Below are positions 52,460 through 61,388 of a stretch of 64,000 bases of DNA, piece by piece; position 1 is the stretch's first letter; every line of letters starts with the position of its first letter. Under the pieces are notes generated by a model. That model searched no databases and was not told where the DNA came from. It saw nothing but the letters and a program-made list of their open reading frames with translations. The stretch is from Lewinella sp. IMCC34191 (lineage in GTDB: Bacteria; Bacteroidota; Bacteroidia; Chitinophagales; Saprospiraceae). Location of the stretch: the NCBI RefSeq assembly GCF_003390935.1, contig NZ_QNQZ01000011.1:1-64000 (forward strand), given 5' to 3'. Position numbers and translations under genes: made by a program.

Positions 52460-54061
52460 TTGCTCAAAACAGACGTACTAATCATAGGCTCCGGCATCGC
52501 CGGCCTCAGCACCGGGATCAAACTGGCCATGCTGCGCCCCGACCTGAAGATCGACGTGCTGACCAAGGTCAATGAGCACGAGAGCAATACGAGCTACGCC
52601 CAGGGCGGCGTCGCGGCGGTGTGGGACCACGGGACGGACACCTACGAGAAGCACATCGCCGATACGCTGGACGCGGGGGCCGGCCTGTGCGACGAGCACA
52701 TCGTGCGCATCGTGGTGGAGGAAGGCCCCGAGCGGGTGGAGGAGATTATCGATTGGGGTACGCGCTTCGACCTGGACCAGTTTCAGAAGTACGACCTGGG
52801 GCGCGAAGGCGGGCACTCCGAAAACCGGATCCTGCACTATAAAGATCTGACGGGCTGGGAGATCCAGCGGGCGCTGAGCGCGAAGGCGGCCACGCTCGAC
52901 AACCTGATCGTCCACGAACACTACTTCGCGCTCGACCTGCTGACGCAGCACCACCTCGGGCACATCGTGACCCGGCTGACGGAGAACATCGAATGCTACG
53001 GGGCCTACGTCCTCAATAAGGAGAACTGGGAGATCAGTACCATCGTGGCCCGGAACACCGTACTCGCCGCCGGCGGCAACGGACAGATCTACCGCAGTAC
53101 CACCAATCCCGTGATCGCTACGGGCGACGGCATCGCCATGGCCTACCGCGCCAAAGTGCACCTGGAGAATATGGAGTTCGTGCAGTTTCACCCCACGGCC
53201 CTGTATAATCCGGGATTGGAGAAGCAGGCCTTCCTGGTCAGTGAGGCGGTGCGCGGTTTCGGGGCCATCCTGAAGCGGCCGGACGGTACGGAATTCATGC
53301 AGGAGTACGACGAGCGCGGCAGTCTGGCCCCCCGCGATATCGTGGCCCGGGCCATCGACAACGAGATGAAGCTGACCGGTGCGGAGTTCATGTGCCTGGA
53401 CTGCACCCACCTGGACAAGGAAAAATTCATCGCCCACTTCCCCACCATCTACGAGAAGTGCAAGGAGAAGGGCATTGACCCGATGAAGGACCTGATTCCG
53501 GTCACCCCGGCCTGCCACTATATGTGCGGCGGGGTGCAGGTGGACGAGTTCGGGCGCAGCTCCGTCAACCAACTCTATGCCTGCGGGGAGTGCACGAGCA
53601 CCGGTCTGCACGGCGCCAATCGCCTGGCGAGTAACAGCCTGCTGGAAGCACTCGTTTTCGGGCACCGCATCGCCCACTCCATCGCCTCCAACATCGACAA
53701 TAGCGACCTGGAGAATCAAATCCCCCAATGGGAGCGCACCGGCACCACCGAGCCGAAGGAGCAGGTCCTCATCACCCAGAGCATTAAGGAACTCAAGGAG
53801 GTCATGTCTAGCTACGTCGGCATCGTGCGCAGCGACAAACGTCTGAAGCGCGCCAAGGACCGCCTGGCCCTCCTCCACGACGAAACCGAGGAGCTCTACC
53901 GGAACAGCCTGGTGAGCCCGCAGCTCTGTGAATTGCGGAACCTGATCACCGTCGGCTACTTGGTATCTAAGGCCGCTTCGCTGCGGAAGGAAAGCCGCGG
54001 CCTGCACTTTACGACCGACTACCCGGAGCGGGCGGATTTCGTGCAGTATTCGGTGCTGTAG
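52460..54061 (+). CDS. nadB: L-aspartate oxidase
   Basis: 533 residues from a TTG start (52460), the first codon after a C-rich tract. FAD enzyme that oxidises aspartate to iminoaspartate in NAD synthesis. Motifs are VLIIGSGIAGLSTGIKLA (FAD), ESNTSYAQGGVAAVW, GREGGHSENRILHYKDLTG (active-site region shared with succinate dehydrogenase flavoproteins), VLAAGGNGQIYRSTTNP and GECTSTGLHGANRLASNSLLE. The nadA/nadC partners are not present. It is convergent with the ligase gene with only 3 bp between stops. Confidence 0.94.
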   Translation: MLKTDVLIIGSGIAGLSTGIKLAMLRPDLKIDVLTKVNEHESNTSYAQGGVAAVWDHGTDTYEKHIADTLDAGAGLCDEHIVRIVVEEGPERVEEIIDWGTRFDLDQFQKYDLGREGGHSENRILHYKDLTGWEIQRALSAKAATLDNLIVHEHYFALDLLTQHHLGHIVTRLTENIECYGAYVLNKENWEISTIVARNTVLAAGGNGQIYRSTTNPVIATGDGIAMAYRAKVHLENMEFVQFHPTALYNPGLEKQAFLVSEAVRGFGAILKRPDGTEFMQEYDERGSLAPRDIVARAIDNEMKLTGAEFMCLDCTHLDKEKFIAHFPTIYEKCKEKGIDPMKDLIPVTPACHYMCGGVQVDEFGRSSVNQLYACGECTSTGLHGANRLASNSLLEALVFGHRIAHSIASNIDNSDLENQIPQWERTGTTEPKEQVLITQSIKELKEVMSSYVGIVRSDKRLKRAKDRLALLHDETEELYRNSLVSPQLCELRNLITVGYLVSKAASLRKESRGLHFTTDYPERADFVQYSVL

Positions 54062-54064
54062 GGC

Positions 54065-55660
54065 CTACCCGCCGTACTGCTCCAGCAGCGCCTCCAGGTC
54101 ATCCTTTGTATTCGCCTCCTCCACCGGCTTATCGTGCCGCCAACGCAGCATGCGCGGAAAGCGTAGCGCAACCCCTGATTTATGCCGGGTTGACTTCCGG
54201 ATGCCCTCGAAGCCGATCTCAAAGACCTGTTTCGGCTTTACGCTGCGCACCGGTCCAAAGCGCTCCACCGTATTGCGGCGCACCCAGGCGGTGATCTTGT
54301 TGAACTCCTGGTCGGTGAGCCCGGAGTAGGCCTTCGTGAAGGGTACAAGGTCTTCTCCGTCCCAAACCCCGAAGGTGAAGTCGGTGTAGAGGTTAGCGCG
54401 CCGACCGTGTCCGCGCTGGGCGTACATCATGACCGCGTCGATGGTGAGGGGATCGACCTTCCATTTCCACCAGTCGCCCTTCTTACGCCCCTGTTTGTAG
54501 GCGCTGTCGCGACGCTTGAGCATGATGCCCTCGCTGAATTTTTCCCGCGCCGTTTCGCGTTCGGCGGCGAGGTCGTTCCAGTCGTCAAACTCGAAAACGG
54601 GGGAAAGTTGCAACACCCCCTCGGTCGGGTTTTCCTCCACCACCCGCTCGAGTAATTTCCGGCGGTCGCTCATGGGCAGCTTGCGGATGTCGCGGCCCTC
54701 GTACTCTAGCAGGTCATAGCACATTAGTACCACGGGTGCATCTTTAAGTAGTTTTTTGCTTACCGTCTTGCGGCCGATCCGCGTCTGCAGCACGTTGAAG
54801 CCCAGCGGCTGCCCGTCCCGATAGGGCAGGATTTCGCCGTCAATGACCGTACCGTTCGGGATAGCGGAAGCTAGTAGGTGGTACTCCGGGTATTTATCGG
54901 TCACGAGCTCCTCCCCCCGCGACCAGACGAATACCTCATCGTCGCGCACGATCACCTGCCCGCGGATGCCGTCCCATTTATGTTCGGCCTGCCACTCGGC
55001 GGGGCTGCCCAATTCCTCCGCCGCCTGCTCCAGTTGGTAGGCCAGGTAAAAGGGATAGGGCCGGGAAATATCGTCGGTGGCCGATTCGCTGTGGATCAGG
55101 TCCTCGAAGGTCGTATCGTTCGGGGTCCAGTTGCCCATCAGGCGGTGGGCCAGGTTGGTCTCCTCAATACCGGTGGCCCGGGAGAGGGCGCGCGTCATGA
55201 GCTTTTGACTTACCCCCACGCGAAAGTTGCCGGTAATCAGCTTGTTGAAGAGATAGCGTTCGGTCGTGTTGAGTCCGCGCCAGGCTTCCTGCACCGCTTC
55301 CTTCTTGCCCTCCTCGTCGTAGCCGGCGAAGTCCTGGATGTACTCGATCCAGTGGGTCAGGGTATGATCGTAATCCTGCTCCGGCGGCGGCAGGATGAGG
55401 GCGATCGTCTCTGCCAGGTCACCCACCACGTGGTAGCTCTCCTCCAGGATCCAGGTATCGATGCCGCTTAGTTCCGACGCCCAGGCCCGCAGCAGTTTGG
55501 AATTGACGGTGCGTCGCGGTCGGCGGTGGCTGAGCAGGGCTACCGTCCAAAGCTTGTCCTCGTCGTCCACCTGCAGGAAGTAATCGGCCAGCGCGTCCAC
55601 CTTGGCGTTGGTTTTGGTGGTGCGGTCTAGGCGGCGGAACATTTCGGCGAAGTTCTTCAT
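54065..55660 (-). CDS. ATP-dependent DNA ligase
   Basis: 531 residues from ATG 55660 (an ATG seven codons upstream is less likely). Nucleotidyltransferase Lys228 lies in QAEHKWDGIRGQV (motif I), with VFVWSRGEELVTDKYPE (III), IDGEILPY (IIIa), EGIMLKRRDSAY (IV) and WWKWKVDP (V); an N-terminal helical DNA-binding domain and a C-terminal OB domain complete it. It uses ATP unlike the essential LigA. Its neighbour is an MBL-fold nuclease of the ligase-associated family, so both probably act in a DNA repair pathway; the Lhr helicase often found with them is not here. Confidence 0.92.
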   Translation of the reverse strand: MKNFAEMFRRLDRTTKTNAKVDALADYFLQVDDEDKLWTVALLSHRRPRRTVNSKLLRAWASELSGIDTWILEESYHVVGDLAETIALILPPPEQDYDHTLTHWIEYIQDFAGYDEEGKKEAVQEAWRGLNTTERYLFNKLITGNFRVGVSQKLMTRALSRATGIEETNLAHRLMGNWTPNDTTFEDLIHSESATDDISRPYPFYLAYQLEQAAEELGSPAEWQAEHKWDGIRGQVIVRDDEVFVWSRGEELVTDKYPEYHLLASAIPNGTVIDGEILPYRDGQPLGFNVLQTRIGRKTVSKKLLKDAPVVLMCYDLLEYEGRDIRKLPMSDRRKLLERVVEENPTEGVLQLSPVFEFDDWNDLAAERETAREKFSEGIMLKRRDSAYKQGRKKGDWWKWKVDPLTIDAVMMYAQRGHGRRANLYTDFTFGVWDGEDLVPFTKAYSGLTDQEFNKITAWVRRNTVERFGPVRSVKPKQVFEIGFEGIRKSTRHKSGVALRFPRMLRWRHDKPVEEANTKDDLEALLEQYGG

Positions 55661-55674
55661 GGCCTTATAAATTG

Positions 55675-55773
55675 GAAACACAGATTGAATCGGATTAAGG
55701 CACGGATTCTCACAGATTGCTTTGCAAAAAAATCCGTGGCAATCCGTGCCCTAATCTGTACCAATCCGTGTTG
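55675..55773. repeat. Dispersed AATCCGTG-type palindromic repeat
   Basis: A long imperfect palindrome made of CACAGATT/CACGGATT units and their complements: AACACAGATTGAATCGGATT... on the left pairs with AATCTGTACCAATCCGTGTT on the right. It lies between the nuclease and ligase genes. Related half-elements occur at 59684-59715 and 59889-59925. Repeats built from these units are common in Bacteroidota genomes. Confidence 0.75.
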
Positions 55774-55777
55774 AACT

Positions 55778-56824
55778 TCACTCCGCATCAGCCGCCAGAT
55801 TTTCCTTCTCCGTCTCCGAGTTCCCCTTAGTCTCGATTTCCGCCAGCTCCCCCTCGTATTCGGTGTGCAGCTCCACGGCGTTGAGGCCCTGCTCGCGGAG
55901 GTATTTGCTGAAGATGGCCGTGTAGCCGTGGGTGACGTAGACGTTGTCGGCTCCGGTGAGGTCGATGGCTTCGAGCAGACTGGGCCAGTCGCAGTGATCG
56001 CTAAGGACGAAGCCGCGATCGGCACCCCGGCGACGGCGGGCACCGCGGAGGGTCATCCAGCCGGAAGCCGCCCCGATGGAGGCGTTGCCGAACTTCTTCA
56101 CCCAGGGCTGGCCGATGGCACCGGGGGTGGCCACGACGATGTTGCCGGGGTAGTCTTTCTTGTTGATCTCCCGGGTGACGCGGGTGGTTTCGGGCAGTTT
56201 CACCCCTTGCTTGCGGAGGACTTCATTTGTGTTTTCGATGGCGCCGTGGGTGTAGATCCTGCCGATCGAGGTATCGAGCCCGTCGAGGAGCCGCTGGGCC
56301 TTGCCGAGGGCGTAGCCGGTCAGGATAGCGGTGCGGCCTTCGCTGGCGGTCTGTCGCCACCAGTCGTTGATGTCGGCCATGACTTCTTCCTGGGGCGTCC
56401 AGCGGTAAACGGGCAGCCCGAAGGTGGATTCGGTGATGAAGTGCTGGCATTTTACCGGCTCGTAGGCTTCGGAAAGGCCGTCGTCTTCCAGTTTGTAATC
56501 GCCGCTGGCTACCCAGATTTCGCCCTTGTACTCCACCCTTATCTGCGCCGAGCCGATAATGTGCCCCGCCGGGTGGAAGCTGAATTTCACCCCGTTGATG
56601 GTCTTTACCTCGCCGAATTCGACGGTTTCCAGCTTAATGTCACCCAGTCGGTAGCGGATGACGGGCGCCGCGGCACGGGTGCAGAGGTAGTACTTGTTTC
56701 CCCAGCGGGAGTGGTCGGCGTGGCCGTGGGTGATGAGGGCGCGGTCGACCGGTTTCCACGGGTCGATGTAGACGTCGGCGCGCTCGCAAAAGATCCCGCA
56801 GTCGTTGAAGGTGAGGAGGGGCAT
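55778..56824 (-). CDS. Ligase-associated MBL-fold DNA exonuclease
   Basis: 348 residues from ATG 56824. The metallo-beta-lactamase motif is THGHADHSRWG near residue 34, with later His/Asp ligands in HPAGHIIGSAQI, ASGDYK and SDHCDW. This matches the ligase-associated exonuclease family (related to the SNM1/CPSF nucleases), which works with an ATP-dependent ligase. The C-terminus is a short acidic tail (ETKGNSETEKENLAADAE). The ligase gene lies 117 nt downstream on the same strand with a dispersed repeat between them. Confidence 0.88.
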   Translation of the reverse strand: MPLLTFNDCGIFCERADVYIDPWKPVDRALITHGHADHSRWGNKYYLCTRAAAPVIRYRLGDIKLETVEFGEVKTINGVKFSFHPAGHIIGSAQIRVEYKGEIWVASGDYKLEDDGLSEAYEPVKCQHFITESTFGLPVYRWTPQEEVMADINDWWRQTASEGRTAILTGYALGKAQRLLDGLDTSIGRIYTHGAIENTNEVLRKQGVKLPETTRVTREINKKDYPGNIVVATPGAIGQPWVKKFGNASIGAASGWMTLRGARRRRGADRGFVLSDHCDWPSLLEAIDLTGADNVYVTHGYTAIFSKYLREQGLNAVELHTEYEGELAEIETKGNSETEKENLAADAE

Positions 56825-56918
56825 GGAATGGTGCAACGGAGGCCGGGGGTAGGAGGTTTAAGTTGAGGTGCTGTCACCAACCGATCATCTCGCCCTACAA
56901 CGGCTCGACTTCAAGACC

Positions 56919-57662
56919 CTACCATTCCCCCATCCAATCCCCCAGTCCCCGCTGAAAGATCACGTCCTCCGTACCGCAGGTGATCAGGTCGAAGCCACGC
57001 CCGATAAGGCCCGGCATGTCCGACGGCCGAATGGTAAAGACACCGGTGAATAAGCCATGTTGCTTTCCCACGGCCACGACGCGGTCCAGCACCGCGGATA
57101 AATTGGGATCGGCAAAATTCGCGCGTTCCTTTAGCCCCAGGCTCACGCTCAGGTCCCAGGGGCCGATAAAGAGCCCGTCCAGTCCCGGCGTGGCGGCGAT
57201 AGCCTCTAATTCCTCGACCGCACCGGCGGTTTCGATCATGACGAAGCACAGCGTGCCGTCATTGGCATCGGCAAAGTAGTCTCCCTTATGGTGGAGATCC
57301 GCCCGGAAGGGACCGAAGGAACGATTTCCCAGCGGCGGATACTTGGCGGCCCGAACGAAGGCGGCGGCTTCCTCGGCGGAGTCGACCATCGGACAGATGA
57401 TTCCTTCCACGCCGTAGTCCAGCGCCTTCATGATCAGCTCCGGGCGATTCCAGGCCAGGCGGGCCAGCGGTATGGCCCCACCCGACCGGATGGCCTGTAG
57501 CATGCCGAGCAGATGGGCGTCCTCGACGGAGCCGTGCTGCATATCCAGGGTAATGCTCTCCACCCCCATCACCCCTATGCGCTCGGCCAGGGCGGGGACC
57601 GGCAAAGTCATGAATACGTTGCGGAGGGGTTCGGCTTGCTGAAGACGTGCTCTAAGCTGCAT
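56919..57662 (-). CDS. HpcH/HpaI-family 2-oxo acid aldolase
   Basis: 247 residues. Metal and substrate motifs are SITLDMQHGSVED, RLAWNRPELIMKALDYGVEGIICPMVDSAEEA, FVMIETAGAVEELEAIA and GLFIGPWDLSVSLG, as in GarL/HpaI/RhmA class II pyruvate aldolases. It would split or form 2-keto-3-deoxy acids, giving pyruvate and an aldehyde. A link to the 2-keto-3-deoxypentonate of the xylan locus (Dahms-type cleavage) is possible but it lies 35 kb away. A TAATTTTA box (plus 57667-57674) ends 4 nt before the ATG. It probably precedes or joins the nuclease-ligase transcription unit. Confidence 0.85.
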   Translation of the reverse strand: MQLRARLQQAEPLRNVFMTLPVPALAERIGVMGVESITLDMQHGSVEDAHLLGMLQAIRSGGAIPLARLAWNRPELIMKALDYGVEGIICPMVDSAEEAAAFVRAAKYPPLGNRSFGPFRADLHHKGDYFADANDGTLCFVMIETAGAVEELEAIAATPGLDGLFIGPWDLSVSLGLKERANFADPNLSAVLDRVVAVGKQHGLFTGVFTIRPSDMPGLIGRGFDLITCGTEDVIFQRGLGDWMGEW

Positions 57663-57666
57663 GGGA

Positions 57667-57674
57667 TAAAATTA
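57667..57674 (-). promoter_or_regulatory. -7-like element of the HpaI-type aldolase gene
   Basis: TAATTTTA on the minus strand (one mismatch to TAnnTTTG) is 4 nt before the start codon, and overlaps the last codons of the upstream CocE-type gene (stop at 57672). Confidence 0.4.
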
Positions 57675-59564
57675 CCGACTGGCCGTCTTCTTCACCACCG
57701 GGATATGCACCACGCTGGGGTATTCCGCCGAATGGTGAATGACGTTGTGCGCCACTACGCTCTCCGTCTCGTCGTAGTTATTGCCACCGGTATTCAGGTT
57801 GCGGTCGAAACGGGGGAAATTGGAGCTACTGACCTCGATGCGGAGGCGCTGGCCGGCCTTGAAGAGGTTGCTGGTGCTGAGGGGTGTCAGGTCTACTTTA
57901 TACACTTCACCTTCTTCCATAAACACCTCGTTGTCGTAGCCTTCCCGGTAGCGGACGCGCTGGATGGTTTCGTCGAGGTTATAGGCCGCGCCGTCCTCCT
58001 CGACCACGATCAGCTTGAGGGTCAGGTCGGTGTCCTTCACGTCGCTGCTGAGGTAGAGGGTGGATTCCACGGAGCCGGTCACTTCGGTATCCTCGGTGAA
58101 GGGTTCGGAGGTGTACACCAGGATGTCGTTGCGGGCCTCCATGCGGCGCTGGTCCATGGCACCTCCCTCGATGGCGTCGCCCGTACAGCAGACGTTGCCG
58201 CCGTAGCTATACACCGGGTTCATGGGGTCGTAAATGATGGTGTCCGGCTGGCTGCCGGTTGTGGGTTGGCTTTCTACCAGCGCTCCGCCGCCATACATCG
58301 TATTGGCATCGCCCTGGCTGGTCAGGTAGTGGGGGACCATTTCGACGCTGGGCGGAGGCCAGGCGGAGGTGGTCTGCCACTCGTTGCTGCCCATGGTGTA
58401 GTAGGTCACGCGGGCGAGGGTATCGATTATATCCGAGGGGTCCTCCTCCTTCAGCCATTTGTCGAAGAAGCCGTAAATCAGGCCGTCGTAGTCGTACCGG
58501 GCATCACCTACGCTGCGTTCACCGACGATGGTATTCTCCTCGGCGCGGGTATAGGCACAGTGCAGCGTGGGGGCGATCCAGAGGAACTGGTTGTCGCGGG
58601 CTTCTTCCGACTCGGCGTTCTCGCGGACGTGGTTGAAGAGCGCAAGGTTCGGGCTGATGGAGACGTCGTACCAGCTGGTGAACCAGAAGGTGGGGACGTC
58701 GAAGGGCATATCGTCGTGGTACAGCCCGCCCTCGTACCAGGCCGGGTCGTTGGGCGTACGGGTGATCATTTCCTCGTAGATGCCTTCGGGGCCGTTGTTG
58801 GCCGAGATGATCTCGCTGACCGGCAGGGTGGAGAGCATTTCGGTGGATGAAATATCCGGGTACTCGGGTGCCATATCGTAAAAGCGCTGGATGCGCAGGA
58901 GATCCTGCTGTTCAAGCCCCTCGGGGATGCGCGGTGCGGCGGGGTCGTGCTGCACGTGGTAGAGCCAGCTGGTGAAGAGCATCTGACCGGCGCCGCCGCG
59001 GTACCAGTTGCCCTGCTCGTAGAAATCGCCGATGCGTCCTACCCCGGCGCCGTAGCCCATGGGTACCATCGCCTTCAATGCCGGGTGACCCAAACTGGCG
59101 ACGGCCATCTGCCACTCGGCGGTGGAGCTGCAGCCGTACAGCCCGACGTTCCCGTTGCTCCAAGCTTGGGTGCTCATCCATTCGATGGCGTCGTAGCCGT
59201 CGGTAGTGGGTACGCCCAGAATGTCCCACTCGCCCTCGCTGTAGTAGCGGCCGCGCTCGTTCTGCACCACGTAGGCGTAGCCGCGGCTGACGGCCTCGTA
59301 GGCATTCTGGTACAGGCGCTCCTGTTCCTCGCCGTCGACCCAGCCGTTGAACTGGTAGGGGGTGCGAACGAAGATGATGGGTGCCTTAGCTACGTCCTTT
59401 GGCCGGTAGACGTCGGTGGCGAGGCGCTTACCGTCGCGCATGGGAACCATGATCTTTTGCTCGACTTCCGCTATGGCGGCCAGGCGCTGGTAGGCCTCGG
59501 ATTTTTGCGCCGCAGCGCAGGAGGAAAGCAGGATGACGAGGAGGAAGGTCAGCTGGTGTCGCAT
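57672..59564 (-). CDS. CocE/NonD-family exported alpha/beta hydrolase (S15-like)
   Basis: 630 residues. The signal ends at a lipobox (LLSSCAAAQ, about Cys16), so a lipoprotein is likely. The alpha/beta hydrolase domain includes VPMRDGKRLATDVYRP, VRTPYQ, QNERGRYYSEGEW and the nucleophile Ser in LYGCSSTAEWQMAV; a C-terminal jelly-roll (from about 420) carries LYLSSDVKDTDLTLKL and RLRIEVSSSNFPRFDRNLNTG, typical of the CocE/alpha-amino-acid ester hydrolase family. Substrates in the family are esters or peptides with small acyl groups. It is 9 nt upstream of the HpaI-type aldolase gene. Confidence 0.85.
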   Translation of the reverse strand: MRHQLTFLLVILLSSCAAAQKSEAYQRLAAIAEVEQKIMVPMRDGKRLATDVYRPKDVAKAPIIFVRTPYQFNGWVDGEEQERLYQNAYEAVSRGYAYVVQNERGRYYSEGEWDILGVPTTDGYDAIEWMSTQAWSNGNVGLYGCSSTAEWQMAVASLGHPALKAMVPMGYGAGVGRIGDFYEQGNWYRGGAGQMLFTSWLYHVQHDPAAPRIPEGLEQQDLLRIQRFYDMAPEYPDISSTEMLSTLPVSEIISANNGPEGIYEEMITRTPNDPAWYEGGLYHDDMPFDVPTFWFTSWYDVSISPNLALFNHVRENAESEEARDNQFLWIAPTLHCAYTRAEENTIVGERSVGDARYDYDGLIYGFFDKWLKEEDPSDIIDTLARVTYYTMGSNEWQTTSAWPPPSVEMVPHYLTSQGDANTMYGGGALVESQPTTGSQPDTIIYDPMNPVYSYGGNVCCTGDAIEGGAMDQRRMEARNDILVYTSEPFTEDTEVTGSVESTLYLSSDVKDTDLTLKLIVVEEDGAAYNLDETIQRVRYREGYDNEVFMEEGEVYKVDLTPLSTSNLFKAGQRLRIEVSSSNFPRFDRNLNTGGNNYDETESVVAHNVIHHSAEYPSVVHIPVVKKTASR

Positions 59565-59644
59565 GCTTGTGTTGTTCGGTTCGGGGCGGGGAAGATACGG
59601 TTGGTTGTTGGTCTTCCAATTCGCGGGTTATGCCCTTGGTGCAG

Positions 59645-60045
59645 TTTACGGCTCAGCTCGCCTACGGCTCGTTATCGGAAACACGGATTTCACAGAGTTG
59701 GGGCACGGATTGGCTTCGCCGCCACTTCGTGGGTTTCCGCCCAACCAACTATTGGGTAGACTCAGGAATGCCTTGTGGGCTTTCGAATCGGCGGATTGTT
59801 ATCGGGTTCGCGGTACTCGGTTCGTGGGCGGTGCACGCTAGGGGGGAGCTTTACGGCTCAGCTCGCCTACGGCTCGTTATCGGAAACACAGATTTCACAG
59901 ATTTGGGGCACGGATTGAGCACCGATTGGCTTTGCCGCCATTTCGTAGTTTTCCGAACGGTCAACTATTGCGAAGATTCAAGAATGCCCTGTGGGCATTC
60001 GATTCGGCGGTAACCGGGTCGTGGGCTGTGCCTGCGGCTCCTTTC
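59645..60045. repeat. Diverged about 205-bp direct duplication in a gene-free region
   Basis: Two copies begin with the same TTTACGGCTCAGCTCGCCTA at 59645 and 59850, 205 bp apart, and stay alignable for about 185 bp (GGGGCACGGATTG, CGCCACTTCGT/CGCCATTTCGT, CAACTATTG, AATGCC.TGTGGGC, TTCGATTCGGCGG). Each contains a CACGGATT/CACAGATT element and a GAGCCGTAGGCGAGC motif (reverse). The whole 59565-60172 interval has no convincing gene. Confidence 0.8.
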
Positions 60046-60172
60046 TTCACGGGCCATTATCCCGAGGCGGACCAAGGGACAGCCTGGGAACCAACCGGGC
60101 CCGCGGCACTTCCCCTCGTCCGCCCACCCCCATATTTTCACTACCTTTCACAGGCACGCAGCTCACCGATGC

Positions 60173-60808
60173 ATGGAACACCCCCAGGACGAACTCCCGG
60201 AACCGGAAAAAGCGCCCCCCGCCTCACCCACCGGCCAGCGGCAATTCGACACCTCCCTCGTCGTCGCGCTCGTAGCTGTAGTGATCAGCCTGGTCGGTAC
60301 CGTGACCTCCATTTACGAGGCCCGCATCCTGCGCAACCAGCAGCAGACGTACCAGGAAGAAAAAGCGGCGTCCGTCTGGCCCTACATTAAGACGGAGATG
60401 TACACCAACTATAATAACTCCGACAGCTCCATTACCCTGGAGTATTCGATCACGAACAAAGGTATCGGCCCGGCTATCCTCGGCGACGTGCGTTACGTCT
60501 ACCGCGGGGCGGACGTAGAGACCTATTCCATCGACGAAGCCATCCAAAAACAATACCCCGACATACCGGCCTGGAATTCCCGGAACCGACAGATCGACCG
60601 TACCGTGGTCTCCCCCGGCGAAAAAATTACACTCTTCGTGGTTCGCCTGCAGGTGAGTAGGCCGGTACGGGATTTTAGCTCCGTATCCAATGCCATCGAA
60701 GCCGATTTCTATACGGAGTTTTGCTACTGCTCCGTATACGGCGCGTGTTGGCGCGTCACGCAGTCGGATGTACCGGAGGAAGGGGACGATTGTGAGGTAG
60801 AGCTCTAG
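60173..60808 (+). CDS. Membrane-anchored protein of unknown function
   Basis: 211 residues. A Pro/Glu-rich N-terminus (1-24), one membrane helix at about 28-49 (SLVVALVAVVISLVGTVTSI), a short coiled-coil-like stretch (EARILRNQQQTYQEEK) and then a beta-rich domain (WPYIKTEMYTNYN... ITLEYSITNKGIGPAILGDV) ending in a Cys-containing segment (FCYCSVYGACW). The pattern resembles small Bacteroidota proteins with an Ig-like extracytoplasmic domain; I do not recognise the family. It has no operon partner. Confidence 0.6.
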   Translation: MEHPQDELPEPEKAPPASPTGQRQFDTSLVVALVAVVISLVGTVTSIYEARILRNQQQTYQEEKAASVWPYIKTEMYTNYNNSDSSITLEYSITNKGIGPAILGDVRYVYRGADVETYSIDEAIQKQYPDIPAWNSRNRQIDRTVVSPGEKITLFVVRLQVSRPVRDFSSVSNAIEADFYTEFCYCSVYGACWRVTQSDVPEEGDDCEVEL

Positions 60809-60880
60809 CCCACCCATGCCCCGCACCCTTTGGTCGGTATATTATACATCACGCTGTCCATCATGTAAGACTTCGGGTAA

Positions 60881-61388
60881 TTGCCCAGGCATAGCCCGGT
60901 CGATTACGACGTGACGGCCGAACTGACGGCCACCCATCGGGTAGGCTTTCTCCGGTACACCTTCCCGGCCAGCGACCGCGCCCATATCCTGCTCGACGCC
61001 GGCAACGTACAGGGCGAAAGCGGCGCCGTGACCGACGTCGGCGTACGCATGATGGACGCCATCCACGTGGAAGGCTTCGTGAGCACCTATCCCAAGTACG
61101 TGCAGACCTACGACCCCGGCGGCGCGGTTAATATGTACTTCTTCGCGGAGCTGAGTAAAGCACCGGCCAGCGTGGACGCCTTCACCGCCACGGGCATACA
61201 GGCCAAAATAGACTCCGCAACCGGTAAGGGCGTGGGCCTGGCCGACGCCGACTCGCTCTCCTTCGACGGGGCGCGCGGCCGCGCAGGCTAACTGGGAGCG
61301 CGAGTTGGGCAGTCCGCTGTTCCGCAAAGCCACCATCCAATTAGGCAGCGGGAAAACCCTGGTGATCGAGGCCGAAGGCACCCCATAG
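60881..61388 (+). pseudogene. GH92 alpha-mannosidase fragment, frameshifted and truncated
   Basis: Frame one (60881-61291, from a TTG) encodes SPVDYDVTAELTATHRVGFL, RYTFPASDRAHILLDAG and KYVQTYDPGGAVNMYFFAEL, characteristic of the N-terminal domain of GH92 exo-alpha-mannosidases. After a stop the similarity resumes in another frame (61290-61388) as NWERELGSPLFRKATIQLG and ends at TAG. The sequence before the first motif and the catalytic (alpha/alpha)6 domain are missing. The fragment is 136 plus 32 codons against about 750 in intact GH92 proteins, so it is a relic. Confidence 0.8.

Noticed and set aside
52478..54007. 509-codon minus-strand open frame opposite nadB
   Set aside because: It is the complement of a clear nadB gene in GC-rich DNA, rich in His/Val/Gly/Asp as expected of antisense frames, with no recognisable domain.
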